A stretch of DNA of 64,000 nucleotides. Origin: JAGLON01 sp041394985 (lineage in GTDB: Bacteria; Zixibacteria; MSB-5A5; GN15; JAAZOE01). Positions 1-9,641 of this stretch are shown here, one piece after another. The notes below the pieces were generated by a model. It had not been told where the DNA came from and searched no databases. It worked only from the letters and a program-made list of their open reading frames with translations. Numbering within the stretch: position 1 is the first letter of the stretch; the number at the start of each line of letters is the position of its first letter. Position numbers and translations under genes: made by a program. The stretch is from assembly GCA_041394985.1 (NCBI GenBank), contig JAWLBI010000001.1:1364001-1428000 (forward strand), in the 5' to 3' direction.

Positions 1-231
1 GGCAATCCGTCGCTGGTCGATGACGGCACGAATGGACTATTGGTCAAACCGCAGCAACCGCAGCAAATGGCCGAGGCTGTCCTGTCACTCCTGAAAGATG
101 ATGCCAGGCGGCAGACATTCGGCAACGAGGCGGTCGAAAAGGTCAAGCGGTCGTACAGCGTTCGTGCGATGGCCGACAAGTATTCGAAGATTTACCGGGA
201 AATTCTTCGCAAAAAAGGGCACATTCTCTAA
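1..231 (+). CDS. Glycosyltransferase family 4, C-terminal end (partial)
   Basis: Only the last 76 codons are inside the window; the reading frame is open from base 1. The residues GNPSLVDDGTNGLLVKPQQP are the typical end of the nucleotide-sugar binding half of a GT-B fold GT4 enzyme, where the glycine-rich turn 'dg.nGllv' precedes the final helix that packs back on the N-terminal domain. The last helix (SYSVRAMADKYSKIYREIL) fits that role. The gene ends 13 bp before the next glycosyltransferase, so the two probably share a transcript. Sugar donor and acceptor cannot be told from this fragment. Confidence 0.85.
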   Translation, partial: GNPSLVDDGTNGLLVKPQQPQQMAEAVLSLLKDDARRQTFGNEAVEKVKRSYSVRAMADKYSKIYREILRKKGHIL

Positions 232-244
232 GACGGACTAAATT

Positions 245-1393
245 ATGGATGCATCGCTGATTATACACATCATCTTCTGGCTTTCCGTCGGGTTGATTGT
301 CTATACCTACTTTGGGTACCTGCTGGGGCTCAAGTTTTTTGCCATGTTCATGACCAAAGAAATAAAGCGCGAAGAAATCACTCCGCCCGTCAGTATCATC
401 ATTACCGCCTATAACGAAGAGAAGCGCATCAAGCAGAAGCTCGAAAACACGCTCAATGTCGATTATCCCAAAGATAAGATGGAAGTAATTGTTGTTTCGG
501 ATGGTTCGACGGATCGAACCGATGAAATAGTCAAATCATATGCGGATCGAGGAGTCAAATTGCTCCGCATCGAGGGGCGTAACGGCAAGCATTATGGCCA
601 GGGGCGAGGAATAAAAGAGGCAACCAATGACATCGTCGTCCTCACCGATGCGACAACATTTCTGGAAAGTCACGGCATTAAAAATATCATCCGTAATTTT
701 GCCGACCCGACTGTCGGCTGTGTTTCCTCGGAAGATCGCATGAAGAGCGTCGGATCGAGTAAATCGGGCGAAGGAGCCTATGTTCGCTACGAAATGAAGC
801 TGCGATCCCTGGAGAGTGCGGTCGGATCGCTCATCGGTGTCTCCGGCAGTTTCTTTGCCGCCCGCAAACATCTCACCGAGGGCTGGATCGACAATATGTC
901 AGCGGACTTCTTTATGCCCCTGTTGACCTATAAAAACGGATATCGCACGATCATCGAACCGATGGCCGTCGGGTATTACGAAGTCGTGAGCGTACCGGGC
1001 AAGGAGTTCATCCGCAAAGTCCGCACGATCGTTCATGGGCTGGAAGTGCTGTTCAAGTTCAAAGAACTTCTCAATCCGTTCAAATACGGTTTGTACTCGT
1101 TAAAGATTCTCAGCCATAAGCTGTCGCGCTGGCTGGTGCCGCTGTACATGGTGGCTGCGTTTGCGACGAATATTTATTTATTCTTCGAACACCCGTTCTA
1201 TGAAATCGCATTGATGGCGCATGCGGGGCTGTATTTCCTGGCCCTGCTGGGATTCCTCTTTCCCAAGTTGAACCATGTATTCATCATTCGGTTGCCGTTC
1301 TTCTTCGTCATGGTGAACTGGTCGATAGTCGTGTCCTGGTACTATTATCTTATCGGAAAAGAATTCGTGGTATGGGAACCGACCAAAAGATAA
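245..1393 (+). CDS. Membrane glycosyltransferase family 2
   Basis: The 382-residue protein begins with a hydrophobic segment (about residues 5-30), followed by a GT-A domain. PVSIIITAYNEEKRIKQKL opens the GT2 fold, VVSDGSTDRT is the nucleotide-binding loop, and VVLTDATT stands in the position of the metal-binding DxD motif. The C-terminal ~100 residues hold three or four further hydrophobic stretches, as in membrane-anchored processive or cell-surface GT2 enzymes. It probably transfers a sugar in surface polysaccharide or exopolysaccharide synthesis. Its last 22 bases overlap the next glycosyltransferase, which implies translational coupling. The donor sugar is unknown. Confidence 0.88.
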   Translation: MDASLIIHIIFWLSVGLIVYTYFGYLLGLKFFAMFMTKEIKREEITPPVSIIITAYNEEKRIKQKLENTLNVDYPKDKMEVIVVSDGSTDRTDEIVKSYADRGVKLLRIEGRNGKHYGQGRGIKEATNDIVVLTDATTFLESHGIKNIIRNFADPTVGCVSSEDRMKSVGSSKSGEGAYVRYEMKLRSLESAVGSLIGVSGSFFAARKHLTEGWIDNMSADFFMPLLTYKNGYRTIIEPMAVGYYEVVSVPGKEFIRKVRTIVHGLEVLFKFKELLNPFKYGLYSLKILSHKLSRWLVPLYMVAAFATNIYLFFEHPFYEIALMAHAGLYFLALLGFLFPKLNHVFIIRLPFFFVMVNWSIVVSWYYYLIGKEFVVWEPTKR

Positions 1394-2508
1394 ATATCTG
1401 TCATCTGGCATCGGGCGACTTGTGGGCCGGAGCCGAAGTGCAGGTATACAATATCGTATCGGCCCTGCAAAAACTCGGTGAGTTCAACATCTCTGCCATC
1501 ATCCTCAATAAGGGAAAACTCGCGGATAAACTCCACGAGACCGGCGTGCGGGTGTCGGTGATCAATGAAAACCAGCAAGGTTTTTTTGATATTGCCCGGC
1601 AAGTCAAACAGTACTGCCGGGATAATTCCATCAGGCTGCTGCACACACATCGCTATAAGGAAAACATTCTCGGCGCAATGTCCAAAAAGGCGGGGGCGGT
1701 AGAATTCCTTGTCCAAACGGTGCACGGACTCCCCGAACCATTCACGGGACTGCGCGGCCTAAAAGCATCGTTTCTTGGAGCCGTCAATAGAGTCTACACA
1801 CGAAAGTACTTCGATCGCGTACAGGCCGTATCATCGCAGATTAAAGCCGTGATGAGCGATGTTGTGCGGCCGGAGCATATCCGGGTCGTATATAATTCGA
1901 TCAATCCGGATCATATCCGCTTTCAGCGGATGAAGCCTGAGATCCTGCGCGAGCTTCATATTGACGAAGGTACTCCCGTCATCGGGACGGTCGGCCGTAT
2001 GGTTCCGATAAAAGGATTCGAAATATTGCTGGCGGCCTTCAAGTCTATTCGGGATGCCATGCCCGATGCGCGCCTTGTTATTGTCGGCGATGGACCGCTG
2101 GAAAGCGAGTTAAAGGCGCAGGCGAAAGGCCTCGGTATTGACGACGCTGTCATTTTCGCCGGCTATCGCAACGATGCCCTTGATGTAATAAACAGCTTTT
2201 CCATTTTTGCTCTGTCATCCCATAACGAGGGAATTCCAACGGTTGTGCTGGAGGCAATGGCGCTGGGAATTCCCGTGGCCTCGACCGCCGTTGGCGGAGT
2301 ACCTGAGGTCATTACCGATGGCGATTCAGGCCTATTAGTATCGGCCGGAGATGCCGCCGGGCTGGCAAAGGCGTGTCTGAAGCTCTTGCGGGATGATAAG
2401 TTACAGGAAAAATTCCAAAAAACCGGGCAAAAGGTCGTTGAGGATAAATTTACAAGCAGGGCGCAGGGGAAATACGTACAAGATATTTATTGTGAGTTGT
2501 TGGGGTAG
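1372..2508 (+). CDS. Glycosyltransferase family 4
   Basis: This 378-residue protein has the full GT-B layout. The N-terminal Rossmann half includes the 'LWAGAEVQVYNI' start that is common in GT4 and a 'THRYKENILG' segment. The C-terminal half carries GTVGRMVPIKGFEILLAAF, VGDGPLE and the donor-binding EX7E region (HNEGIPTVVLEAMALGIPV). It probably adds a nucleotide-activated sugar in the same surface glycan pathway as its neighbours. It starts inside the end of the preceding GT2 gene. A gap of about 175 bp follows before the O-acyltransferase, so that gene may have its own promoter. Confidence 0.9.
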   Translation: MGTDQKINICHLASGDLWAGAEVQVYNIVSALQKLGEFNISAIILNKGKLADKLHETGVRVSVINENQQGFFDIARQVKQYCRDNSIRLLHTHRYKENILGAMSKKAGAVEFLVQTVHGLPEPFTGLRGLKASFLGAVNRVYTRKYFDRVQAVSSQIKAVMSDVVRPEHIRVVYNSINPDHIRFQRMKPEILRELHIDEGTPVIGTVGRMVPIKGFEILLAAFKSIRDAMPDARLVIVGDGPLESELKAQAKGLGIDDAVIFAGYRNDALDVINSFSIFALSSHNEGIPTVVLEAMALGIPVASTAVGGVPEVITDGDSGLLVSAGDAAGLAKACLKLLRDDKLQEKFQKTGQKVVEDKFTSRAQGKYVQDIYCELLG

Positions 2509-2684
2509 TTTCCTATATTGCGGTTACGACACTCTTGCAGGGATTTCACAAGCGATTCGATATTAACAAAGCTGATAAATTCGTCGATAATAGCACAAAA
2601 CGATGTAGATTTGGGTAATTACGCACAATGAACCAGATTTCCGGTTGTTCACGCACAGAGTTCATCACACGGCGGGGAGAATAA

Positions 2685-4124
2685 ATGCTTTTTAATTCAT
2701 TCGTCTTCGCCATTTTCTTTCCGATTGTCCTGGGGCTGTATTGGATACTGCCCCTGCGCTGGCAAAATAAAATGCTGCTCGTCGCCAGCTATATCTTCTA
2801 TGGATATTGGGACTGGCGCTTTTTATCGCTCATCGCCCTGTCGACAATCGTCGATTATTATGCCGGCCTCAGAATCGAAGAAGAAAATCTCAAAGGCACT
2901 CAGGCCGATCTGAAGCGGAAAAAATGGTGGCTGACCTTCAGTATGGTCACCAATCTTGGACTGCTGGGCTTCTTCAAGTATTATAATTTCTTCACCGAAT
3001 CGATGGCGGATCTGCTGATGAGTATCGGCGTCGGGGCACCGGATATGTTCTATTTGAACATTATCCTCCCGGTCGGTATCTCGTTCTATACCTTCCAGAC
3101 GATGAGCTATACCATCGATATTTATCGCGGTGAGATGAAGCCGACCAATCGGTTCCTCGATTTCGCGCTGTATGTCTCATTCTTTCCGCAGCTGGTGGCG
3201 GGACCGATCGAACGAGCCAAGGCGCTGTTGCCGCGCATCCTCGAAAAACGGGAGTTTAATAAGGCCCAATTCTATGAAGGTCTCCACTTGATATTCTGGG
3301 GACTGTTCAAAAAAGTTTACGTCGCGGATAATCTGGCGCCGCTGGTCGACCAGCTGTACAAGTCATCTGACCCTTCGACATTTCATGTCATCGTGGCGAC
3401 GTGGGCGTTTTATTTCCAGGTGTATTGCGACTTCTCGGGATACTCGAATATCGCCAGAGGTTGTGCCAAGTGTATGGGCATCGAATTGATGCTGAATTTT
3501 AATTTCCCGCTCATCTCGACCAATCCGTCGGATCGCTGGCGGCGCTGGCATATCAGCCTGTCGTCATGGCTGCGGGATTACCTGTACATACCACTTGGCG
3601 GTAACCGCAAAGGCTCCTTCAACAATTATCGCAACCTCCTCATCACGATGATCCTCGGCGGCCTGTGGCACGGTGCCGCATATAACTATGTCATCTGGGG
3701 CGTATGGGAAGGCGTATTTCTCATCGGGCACCGGTTAATGCGACCGATTTTCAAGGGAACCGAGTTTATCACGAAGCACATCCCGTATATTATTCGACAT
3801 GTGTTCCGCGTAGTCGTGTTCTTCAATCTGGTCTGTTTCGGCTGGATCTTTTTCCGCAGCCAGACGCCGGGACAAATCTGGGAGATGCTCCAGACCGTCT
3901 TCATATGGCGAGGCGGTATCGATCTGTCGCTGCTGATTCCGCTGATACAATTCGCGGGACCGATGTTCGCGGTCGAAATCATCGGGTACCTGTGGTCGAA
4001 AGACAATCCGCATCTGTTCCAGAAAGTTCCGCTGTTGTTGCGCGGCGCCGTCTATGGTATAATGTTTTATCTCTTCGCCATGCATGGGGCTACGGCGCAG
4101 AGCTTTGTCTATTTCCAATTTTAA
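2685..4124 (+). CDS. MBOAT family O-acyltransferase (AlgI-like)
   Basis: A 479-residue polytopic membrane protein of the membrane-bound O-acyltransferase family. WRRWHISLSSWLRDYLYIPL is the family signature, and GGLWHGAAYNYVIWG carries the presumed catalytic histidine (about residue 329, close to His322 of AlgI). Family members pass an acyl group, usually acetyl, across the membrane for esterification of an extracellular polysaccharide. A Shine-Dalgarno sequence (GGGGAG) precedes the ATG. The next gene, 28 bp downstream, is an SGNH protein; MBOAT + SGNH pairs are the usual two-part O-acetylation machinery (AlgI with AlgJ/AlgX, PatA with PatB). A close paralogue lies at 11781-13199 on the other strand. 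Substrate is inferred. Confidence 0.93.
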   Translation: MLFNSFVFAIFFPIVLGLYWILPLRWQNKMLLVASYIFYGYWDWRFLSLIALSTIVDYYAGLRIEEENLKGTQADLKRKKWWLTFSMVTNLGLLGFFKYYNFFTESMADLLMSIGVGAPDMFYLNIILPVGISFYTFQTMSYTIDIYRGEMKPTNRFLDFALYVSFFPQLVAGPIERAKALLPRILEKREFNKAQFYEGLHLIFWGLFKKVYVADNLAPLVDQLYKSSDPSTFHVIVATWAFYFQVYCDFSGYSNIARGCAKCMGIELMLNFNFPLISTNPSDRWRRWHISLSSWLRDYLYIPLGGNRKGSFNNYRNLLITMILGGLWHGAAYNYVIWGVWEGVFLIGHRLMRPIFKGTEFITKHIPYIIRHVFRVVVFFNLVCFGWIFFRSQTPGQIWEMLQTVFIWRGGIDLSLLIPLIQFAGPMFAVEIIGYLWSKDNPHLFQKVPLLLRGAVYGIMFYLFAMHGATAQSFVYFQF

Positions 4125-4152
4125 CGGGTGAGCGAAAGTTAACTGATTCGAT

Positions 4153-5268
4153 ATGGCGATCAATACAAAGAAAATAGTCCGGTACCTGGCGGCATTCATC
4201 CTGTTCTGCATCTTCGTTGAACTGACGGCTCGCTTCGATGATTGGGTGGAATATGATGCCCCCTTCTGGGGAACCTATTCATCCCTGCGCCTCCGCTCAT
4301 GGGATGATGAAGGCACGCGCATCAATATTCCGAACGGCGATTTCGAAAAATGGAAAAACAACAGTGCCGGCTTCCGAGGCCCGGAAATATCCATGGAAAA
4401 AAGACCGGGCGTGACGCGCATTGTGTGCCTGGGAGCGTCGGAATCCTATGGTCTCTATGAAAGCCCCGGTATGGAATGGCCGGCGCAACTGCGGATGGAG
4501 CTTGATAGCACAAAATTCGAAATCATCAACGTGGCCTCGGTGGGCCTGCCAATGGTCCAATATGTCGACTATCTCCGCAAATATGTCATGAAGTATTCAC
4601 CGGATGCCGCAATCCTGTATATAGAGCCGGTGTCATACGTGGCGGCCCGTGAACGGGCAATCAATAATCCCGAGAGCATTATCAAAAACCCGAAACAACA
4701 ACAAGCTGCCCGGCAACTTGGCATCCGCGGGAAATTGAATGCCTGGTTCCGAGCAGTTCCCAAACTCCAGCGGGCAATCAAGCAATTTCTGCCTTCCTCG
4801 ATCATGGCCGAATATAATCGGCGCGCGGCCGAGGAGATGGTGCAATCCGCAGAGTTGACGTATTTGAAAGGGATGACGCCGCTGGATGATGTCCCCTCGG
4901 AAATCATTGAAGAATACAAAACCGAATTGAAGAAAATCATTGCATTTCTGCTGGAGAACAACTGTCAGCCGATTCTCTGCACGTATCCATCGTTGATAGA
5001 CGGCGGAATGAATGATGACAATATGACTATGCTTCTGGAAGCGCGGCGGTTTGTGGTCGAGTTGAGCCTTGAGGGTATGGCGAATACGGCCAGGCGACTC
5101 AACGAGGCCAATCGCGGCGTTGCCGAAGTGGAACATCTCCCGTTAATCGAACTCGAAAATGCCGTCCCGCGAACGACCGAATATTTCGCCGATAATGTGC
5201 ACTATACCGACACCGGGGCGGAAATCGTTGCCCGGACAATTGCCGATTTCCTCCGGACGAATTTGTAG
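4153..5268 (+). CDS. SGNH/GDSL-like membrane-anchored protein, partner of MBOAT
   Basis: The protein has 371 residues with an N-terminal membrane anchor (RYLAAFILFCIFVEL) followed by an SGNH-type domain. Block I is GASESYG (nucleophile serine), NVASVGLP resembles the block II glycine region, and DNVHYTDTGA provides the C-terminal Asp-x-x-His. In the AlgJ/AlgX/PatB model the extracytoplasmic SGNH protein accepts the acyl group handled by the MBOAT partner and esterifies a polysaccharide. The pair with the preceding gene is repeated at 10671-13199. Whether this one is an esterase or an acetyltransferase cannot be told from sequence alone. Confidence 0.82.
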   Translation: MAINTKKIVRYLAAFILFCIFVELTARFDDWVEYDAPFWGTYSSLRLRSWDDEGTRINIPNGDFEKWKNNSAGFRGPEISMEKRPGVTRIVCLGASESYGLYESPGMEWPAQLRMELDSTKFEIINVASVGLPMVQYVDYLRKYVMKYSPDAAILYIEPVSYVAARERAINNPESIIKNPKQQQAARQLGIRGKLNAWFRAVPKLQRAIKQFLPSSIMAEYNRRAAEEMVQSAELTYLKGMTPLDDVPSEIIEEYKTELKKIIAFLLENNCQPILCTYPSLIDGGMNDDNMTMLLEARRFVVELSLEGMANTARRLNEANRGVAEVEHLPLIELENAVPRTTEYFADNVHYTDTGAEIVARTIADFLRTNL

Positions 5269-5278
5269 CGGCGGACTC

Positions 5279-6211
5279 ATGTCAGTATTGACTCTCAGCT
5301 TTATTATCCCGGTACTCAACGGCGAAAAATATATCCGCGATTGCCTCGAGTACATCCTCAGGGAAAAGTCAGCCGAAGATGAAGTCCTCGTCGTCGACAA
5401 CGGTTCGACCGATCAGACGATTGCCATCGTCCAATCATTCGGGGACGTTTTGCTGCTTCAAAACCCCGGCAAAACGATTTCGGCCCAAAGAAATTTCGCA
5501 GCCGCAAAGGCAAATGGCGATGCCTTCGCCTTTATCGATTGCGATTGCCTGGTCTGTCCCGGCTGGCGGCAGGCCGTTATCGAAACATTGGACGATGACA
5601 CTATTCACGCCGTCGGGTCGCATTATGATTTGAGTTTGCATCCGACATGGGTGGAAAAGGCGTGGGTTCCGAACAGGCATGAAAAACCATTCGAGCGAAA
5701 ATACATCCCCGCAGGAAATCTGGTGATTCGGAATTCCGCCTATACCGCTATCAACGGCTTCGATGAATCACTGCATACCGATGAAGATACCGATATCTGC
5801 CGCCGCATCATCGAGGCCGGTGGTCGACTCGTGGATCATCCTCATGCGCGCGTGATGCATGAAGGCAATGCCAAATCAGTTTCTGTTTTTGCCGCCAAGG
5901 AAAAATGGCACGCCACGAGCATGATTGCATCGGCCAAAAAGCAGGGACTGGATGTGCCGTATCTGTTTACTCTGCTGTTTATGGGGAGTCTGTTATTAGC
6001 CGTAGCATCGATAGTTATCTCGATCGGTACCGGTATGCACATCTGGCCACTGGCGTTTTTGGTTTTGTTTGCCCCGGTGGTGAACGCCGCCATTAAGGCG
6101 CTCCGCAACGGCAAACTGTTATATTTCCCTCACTTAGTACTACTTTTTCTTGTCTATTACTGGCAGCGCAGCGTGGTTATCATATCCGGCGCCGGTCGCT
6201 CTGCCCGTTAG
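5279..6211 (+). CDS. Glycosyltransferase family 2
   Basis: I place the start at the ATG at 5279, not at the upstream in-frame ATG inside the preceding gene, because the GT2 fold begins at once (SVLTLSFIIPVLNGEKYI). The 310-residue protein has VVDNGSTDQT, FIDCDCLV at the DxD position and a conserved FDESLHTDEDTDICRR motif, then two C-terminal hydrophobic stretches. It fits a rhamnosyl- or other sugar transferase of the surface glycan locus. It begins 10 bp after the SGNH gene ends, so it belongs to the same operon. Confidence 0.88.
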   Translation: MSVLTLSFIIPVLNGEKYIRDCLEYILREKSAEDEVLVVDNGSTDQTIAIVQSFGDVLLLQNPGKTISAQRNFAAAKANGDAFAFIDCDCLVCPGWRQAVIETLDDDTIHAVGSHYDLSLHPTWVEKAWVPNRHEKPFERKYIPAGNLVIRNSAYTAINGFDESLHTDEDTDICRRIIEAGGRLVDHPHARVMHEGNAKSVSVFAAKEKWHATSMIASAKKQGLDVPYLFTLLFMGSLLLAVASIVISIGTGMHIWPLAFLVLFAPVVNAAIKALRNGKLLYFPHLVLLFLVYYWQRSVVIISGAGRSAR

Positions 6212-6533
6212 TTGATTTTCAAGCGAGATGAGAGATTCAGGATGAACTTTATCCTGATAGTCTCAAAAGTCATTAATTTTTAAGTCTATTGCTCCGATAT
6301 TAGAATATGGGGCTTATGCAATAGATGAGCAGTTTTCACGCAGTGGTAAGAAAGTGAGCAGAATATCGTGTTAGAATCAGGCGAGCGCGGCGGAGTAATG
6401 ATTTTAACATATTGTAAGATAATGCCTTACGAATAGCGAAGAAAAACAAAAAACGGGTATGATTTTTGTGGATTTTATTCGACAATAGTCATATAAAGTA
6501 AAAGTACCCGCCGCGACATTTTAGGAGGCTGGA
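6212..6533 (+). other. Gene-free leader upstream of the secreted beta-helix gene
   Basis: No coding potential is seen in this 322-bp stretch. The last bases hold a strong Shine-Dalgarno sequence (TTTTAGGAGG) 6 bp before the ATG at 6534. The sequence is AT-rich, with a weak -10-like TATAAA near 6494, so I expect the promoter for the following gene here, but no clear -35/-10 pair can be defended. Confidence 0.4.
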
Positions 6534-9500
6534 ATGCGACTTAAAATCCTGACCCTGACCTTAGTGTGCTGTCTAACGCTGGCAGCCGTGTCAATACATG
6601 CCGAGACGTATTACGTCTCCAAGAGCGGTAATGACAACTTCAGCGGTACGTCCTGGTCTCAGGCATGGGCGACCCCTGACAAGGTTAACTTGTCATTACA
6701 AGCCGGTGATACCGTATTGTTCGGTTCCGGCCGCTGGTTCGACACACAGATATTTCCTCCAATGGGCGGGCAGACGGCCGGATGGACGGTCTATGCCTGT
6801 TCGACATTCGCCGATGGCGGCGATGGCAGTGACACATGGTGGGATGCGCAGCTCATCGGCGGTGATTCGGTTTTGAACTGGACACAGTACGACGTGAGCG
6901 GCGGCCGCAATATCTGGCGAGCGAGCTGGGTCGGCAACAACTGCTGGTACGGTTCGGCCGAAAATGACAATGGGCGTCGTGCCTTTACACTGGTTCAAAA
7001 CGACAGTCTTATGAAGTGCGAATTGTCGGTTGGGGCGATTCAGCAGGAAGGCCAGTGGACCCACATCGAATCCGAAGATATGATCTATGCCTGGATCATG
7101 GGCGGACAGAATCCCAATAACCTTGAGATGATTGCATCGTGCAAACCGGTATTCAAATTCTACGATGATGCGCACGATAAAATCAAGGTATACGGTCTCG
7201 ACCTGCGCGCCGGTAAGCAGGGTGTCGTGTTGTTCACCAACGGCGCCTGCGACAGCATTCAAATCGTCCATTGCAAACTGCGCCATGTCGGTCACGACTA
7301 CGGTGAAAACCCGGCGCTGGTCATGTCTCGAACCAAGGCGTTCGGGCCGCCGATCTATTTCAAATTCGTAACCCATGCGCTTATTCGCGGCTGTGACATC
7401 TCGAGCGCTCGCGGTACCTCGGCTTCGTATTACGAACATAACGGTACGGGCGTAGAAATGTACTGCACGAAATTCACGACGGTCGACTCCTGTTACATTC
7501 ACGATGTCGGCGGTGATGGCGTGTACTGGAAAAACGAGCTCGACCCGGTGCCGGACTCGCTGGCCGAGGGTAACGTCGTAAAGTTTACTCGCTTCGATAA
7601 TATTCGCTATTACGGTGTCGGCGCAGGCAAAAACGCTATGCACGACTCGGTATACGGCTGTACATTCAACAATATCGGTGAGACAGCCATCAATCTGGAC
7701 TATCAGAACACGTATCACTACGGCGGACATTTCGTCGCCAACAATTCTTTCTACAATGCCAGTCAGTTCTGGTGGTCGCGCTATGGCCAGACCGGTACGG
7801 CCGAGAGCGAACTGAAATATAACGCCTTCTATGATCGCGGCAGTCCGACATATAACCCGGACTATTATGCCAACTTCATGCGCTTTGGTGAAGCCGCCAC
7901 GACGGGTGACCAGAACCGGCAGTATTATACGGTTGACTCGAATATGTACTATGATCCGGATCAATCGTTCAATGCCTATGCGGCCGGCGGCACACAATCA
8001 TTTTCGGGATGGCAGTCTCTGGGCTTCGATACCCACGGCCGCTGGAATGATCCCGGATTTACGAATCCGGCCAATAACGACTTTTCACGACCGGATGCCG
8101 TTCAGGAAATGAATGTCACCTATGGCGGCCGTACCTGGTATGTCTTCGGCGCCTGGCAGCCGGGCGATCCGCCTCCCGATACCGGAAGCGGCGGCGGCGG
8201 CGAAGAACCGACTGATGATAATTTGGCTCTGAATATGACACCGAGTGTCAGCGGCACCTATCCCGGATATACGATAGCCGCGCTGACCGATGGCGTAAAC
8301 AATCCCGGCGGCGGTCCGGCGACGACTTGGGCATCTGATCAAAGCGCGCAGGCCCACTGGGTCGAAATTAACTTCGGCGGCAACTATACCGTCGAAGGTG
8401 TCCGGCTTTACTGGGCGTGGAATACTTTCCGCTCCGAATGGGCCATGTCACAGCAATTCCAGGTCCAATACTGGAACGGTTCATCATATCAGAATATTGT
8501 CTCGGTCAATACCGGCGATACACTAAGCTTCGTGACGACCGAAGACACCGCAGCGGCCCACACAGGTAATGCGGTGACCTATACGTCGAATGACAGTTGC
8601 GTCACAGCCATCGGCTTCGCACCGGTGACAACATCGCGAATTCGCGTCTATCAACCGGCCAATATGGGTTCGATAAATTATCCGACCGTGATGTGGCTGT
8701 CCGAGTTCGAGATATGGAATAAGGACGTAGTGCCTCCGGCCATCGAGAGTCCCGATCTGGGCGCTCTGCCGGGGACAAAAAACGGACAAATCGAATTGTT
8801 CTGGAAGGCTCCCGGAGACGATGTGCTCTTCGGGAGTGCCCGGGGCTACAATATAAAGATTTCACGCGAATCATTTACGGCGGCAGACTGGTCAAGTCTG
8901 CCGTCTTTTTTTGATCCCCCCACGCCGAAACCGGCCGGGCAGCAGGAACACATCGTTATCGGCAACCTGGAAGCGGGCGCCAAATATTATGTAGCGCTCA
9001 AAGCCTATGACGAGGAAAAAAATTATTCGCTGATGACCAATGTCGCCGAGGTGACGGCTTTTTTGTCGCCCGTGGCGACCGGTGAAGGGGATACTCTTGT
9101 GATCGAAAGCCCCGTCGCGGGAGCGACACTGCACACATCTCGGCCGCTGTTTGTTATCCGCAATATTGACGATGCCGATACGAACACCTATTATTTCGAA
9201 ATCGCCCGCGACGCAGGCTTTGGCGATGTCGTAGCGGTATCAGAGCAGGTTATTCAGGAACCATGGGAAACGACGACCTGGCAAATCGCCGAACCGCTCA
9301 GAAGCGGCATGACCTATTACTGGCGGGCGCGCGCCAATAATATCATCGTGTCGGAAACGAATTCATTCGATGTTCTGCCGCAGACGCATGCCTATCCAAA
9401 TCCTTTTAACAGGACCGAATCCGACAAGGCAGTATTTACAGAATTGCCCACCGAGGGTGATGTCATTCTGATGACCATCTCCGGAACGACGATAAAATAT

Positions 9501-9632
9501 TTGGCCAATAAAAACGGCAGCGACCTGTACTGGGACGGCACAAACCAGAATGGCGAGCAGGTCTCGTCCGGAACATATCTGTGGTTCGTCGAGGGGACCG
9601 ATATCAGCGGCAAGATTGTCGTGACGTACTGA
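6534..9632 (+). CDS. Secreted multidomain beta-helix / discoidin / FN3 protein with FlgD-like sorting domain
   Basis: The 1032-residue protein has a clear signal peptide (MRLKILTLTLVCCLTLAAVSIHA, cut near residue 23). The mature start (TYYVSKSGNDNFSGTS) is typical of right-handed parallel beta-helix proteins of the pectate-lyase superfamily and is followed by about 500 residues of helix-like repeats. After a Gly-rich linker (about 555) comes a discoidin/F5-8C-like carbohydrate-binding region, then a fibronectin III-like domain, another Ig-like domain, and a C-terminal FlgD-like domain (YPNPFN..., YWDGTNQNGEQVSSGTYLW) of the kind used as a type IX secretion sorting signal. It probably binds or processes a surface or environmental polysaccharide. 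No catalytic residues are assigned. It sits between the two O-acetylation modules. Confidence 0.85.
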   Translation: MRLKILTLTLVCCLTLAAVSIHAETYYVSKSGNDNFSGTSWSQAWATPDKVNLSLQAGDTVLFGSGRWFDTQIFPPMGGQTAGWTVYACSTFADGGDGSDTWWDAQLIGGDSVLNWTQYDVSGGRNIWRASWVGNNCWYGSAENDNGRRAFTLVQNDSLMKCELSVGAIQQEGQWTHIESEDMIYAWIMGGQNPNNLEMIASCKPVFKFYDDAHDKIKVYGLDLRAGKQGVVLFTNGACDSIQIVHCKLRHVGHDYGENPALVMSRTKAFGPPIYFKFVTHALIRGCDISSARGTSASYYEHNGTGVEMYCTKFTTVDSCYIHDVGGDGVYWKNELDPVPDSLAEGNVVKFTRFDNIRYYGVGAGKNAMHDSVYGCTFNNIGETAINLDYQNTYHYGGHFVANNSFYNASQFWWSRYGQTGTAESELKYNAFYDRGSPTYNPDYYANFMRFGEAATTGDQNRQYYTVDSNMYYDPDQSFNAYAAGGTQSFSGWQSLGFDTHGRWNDPGFTNPANNDFSRPDAVQEMNVTYGGRTWYVFGAWQPGDPPPDTGSGGGGEEPTDDNLALNMTPSVSGTYPGYTIAALTDGVNNPGGGPATTWASDQSAQAHWVEINFGGNYTVEGVRLYWAWNTFRSEWAMSQQFQVQYWNGSSYQNIVSVNTGDTLSFVTTEDTAAAHTGNAVTYTSNDSCVTAIGFAPVTTSRIRVYQPANMGSINYPTVMWLSEFEIWNKDVVPPAIESPDLGALPGTKNGQIELFWKAPGDDVLFGSARGYNIKISRESFTAADWSSLPSFFDPPTPKPAGQQEHIVIGNLEAGAKYYVALKAYDEEKNYSLMTNVAEVTAFLSPVATGEGDTLVIESPVAGATLHTSRPLFVIRNIDDADTNTYYFEIARDAGFGDVVAVSEQVIQEPWETTTWQIAEPLRSGMTYYWRARANNIIVSETNSFDVLPQTHAYPNPFNRTESDKAVFTELPTEGDVILMTISGTTIKYLANKNGSDLYWDGTNQNGEQVSSGTYLWFVEGTDISGKIVVTY

Positions 9633-9641
9633 TTTTTGCGA

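Noticed and set aside
6696..7997. 433-codon open frame on the minus strand
   Set aside because: It lies fully antisense to the secreted beta-helix gene, has no recognisable domain, and reflects the codon bias of the real gene.
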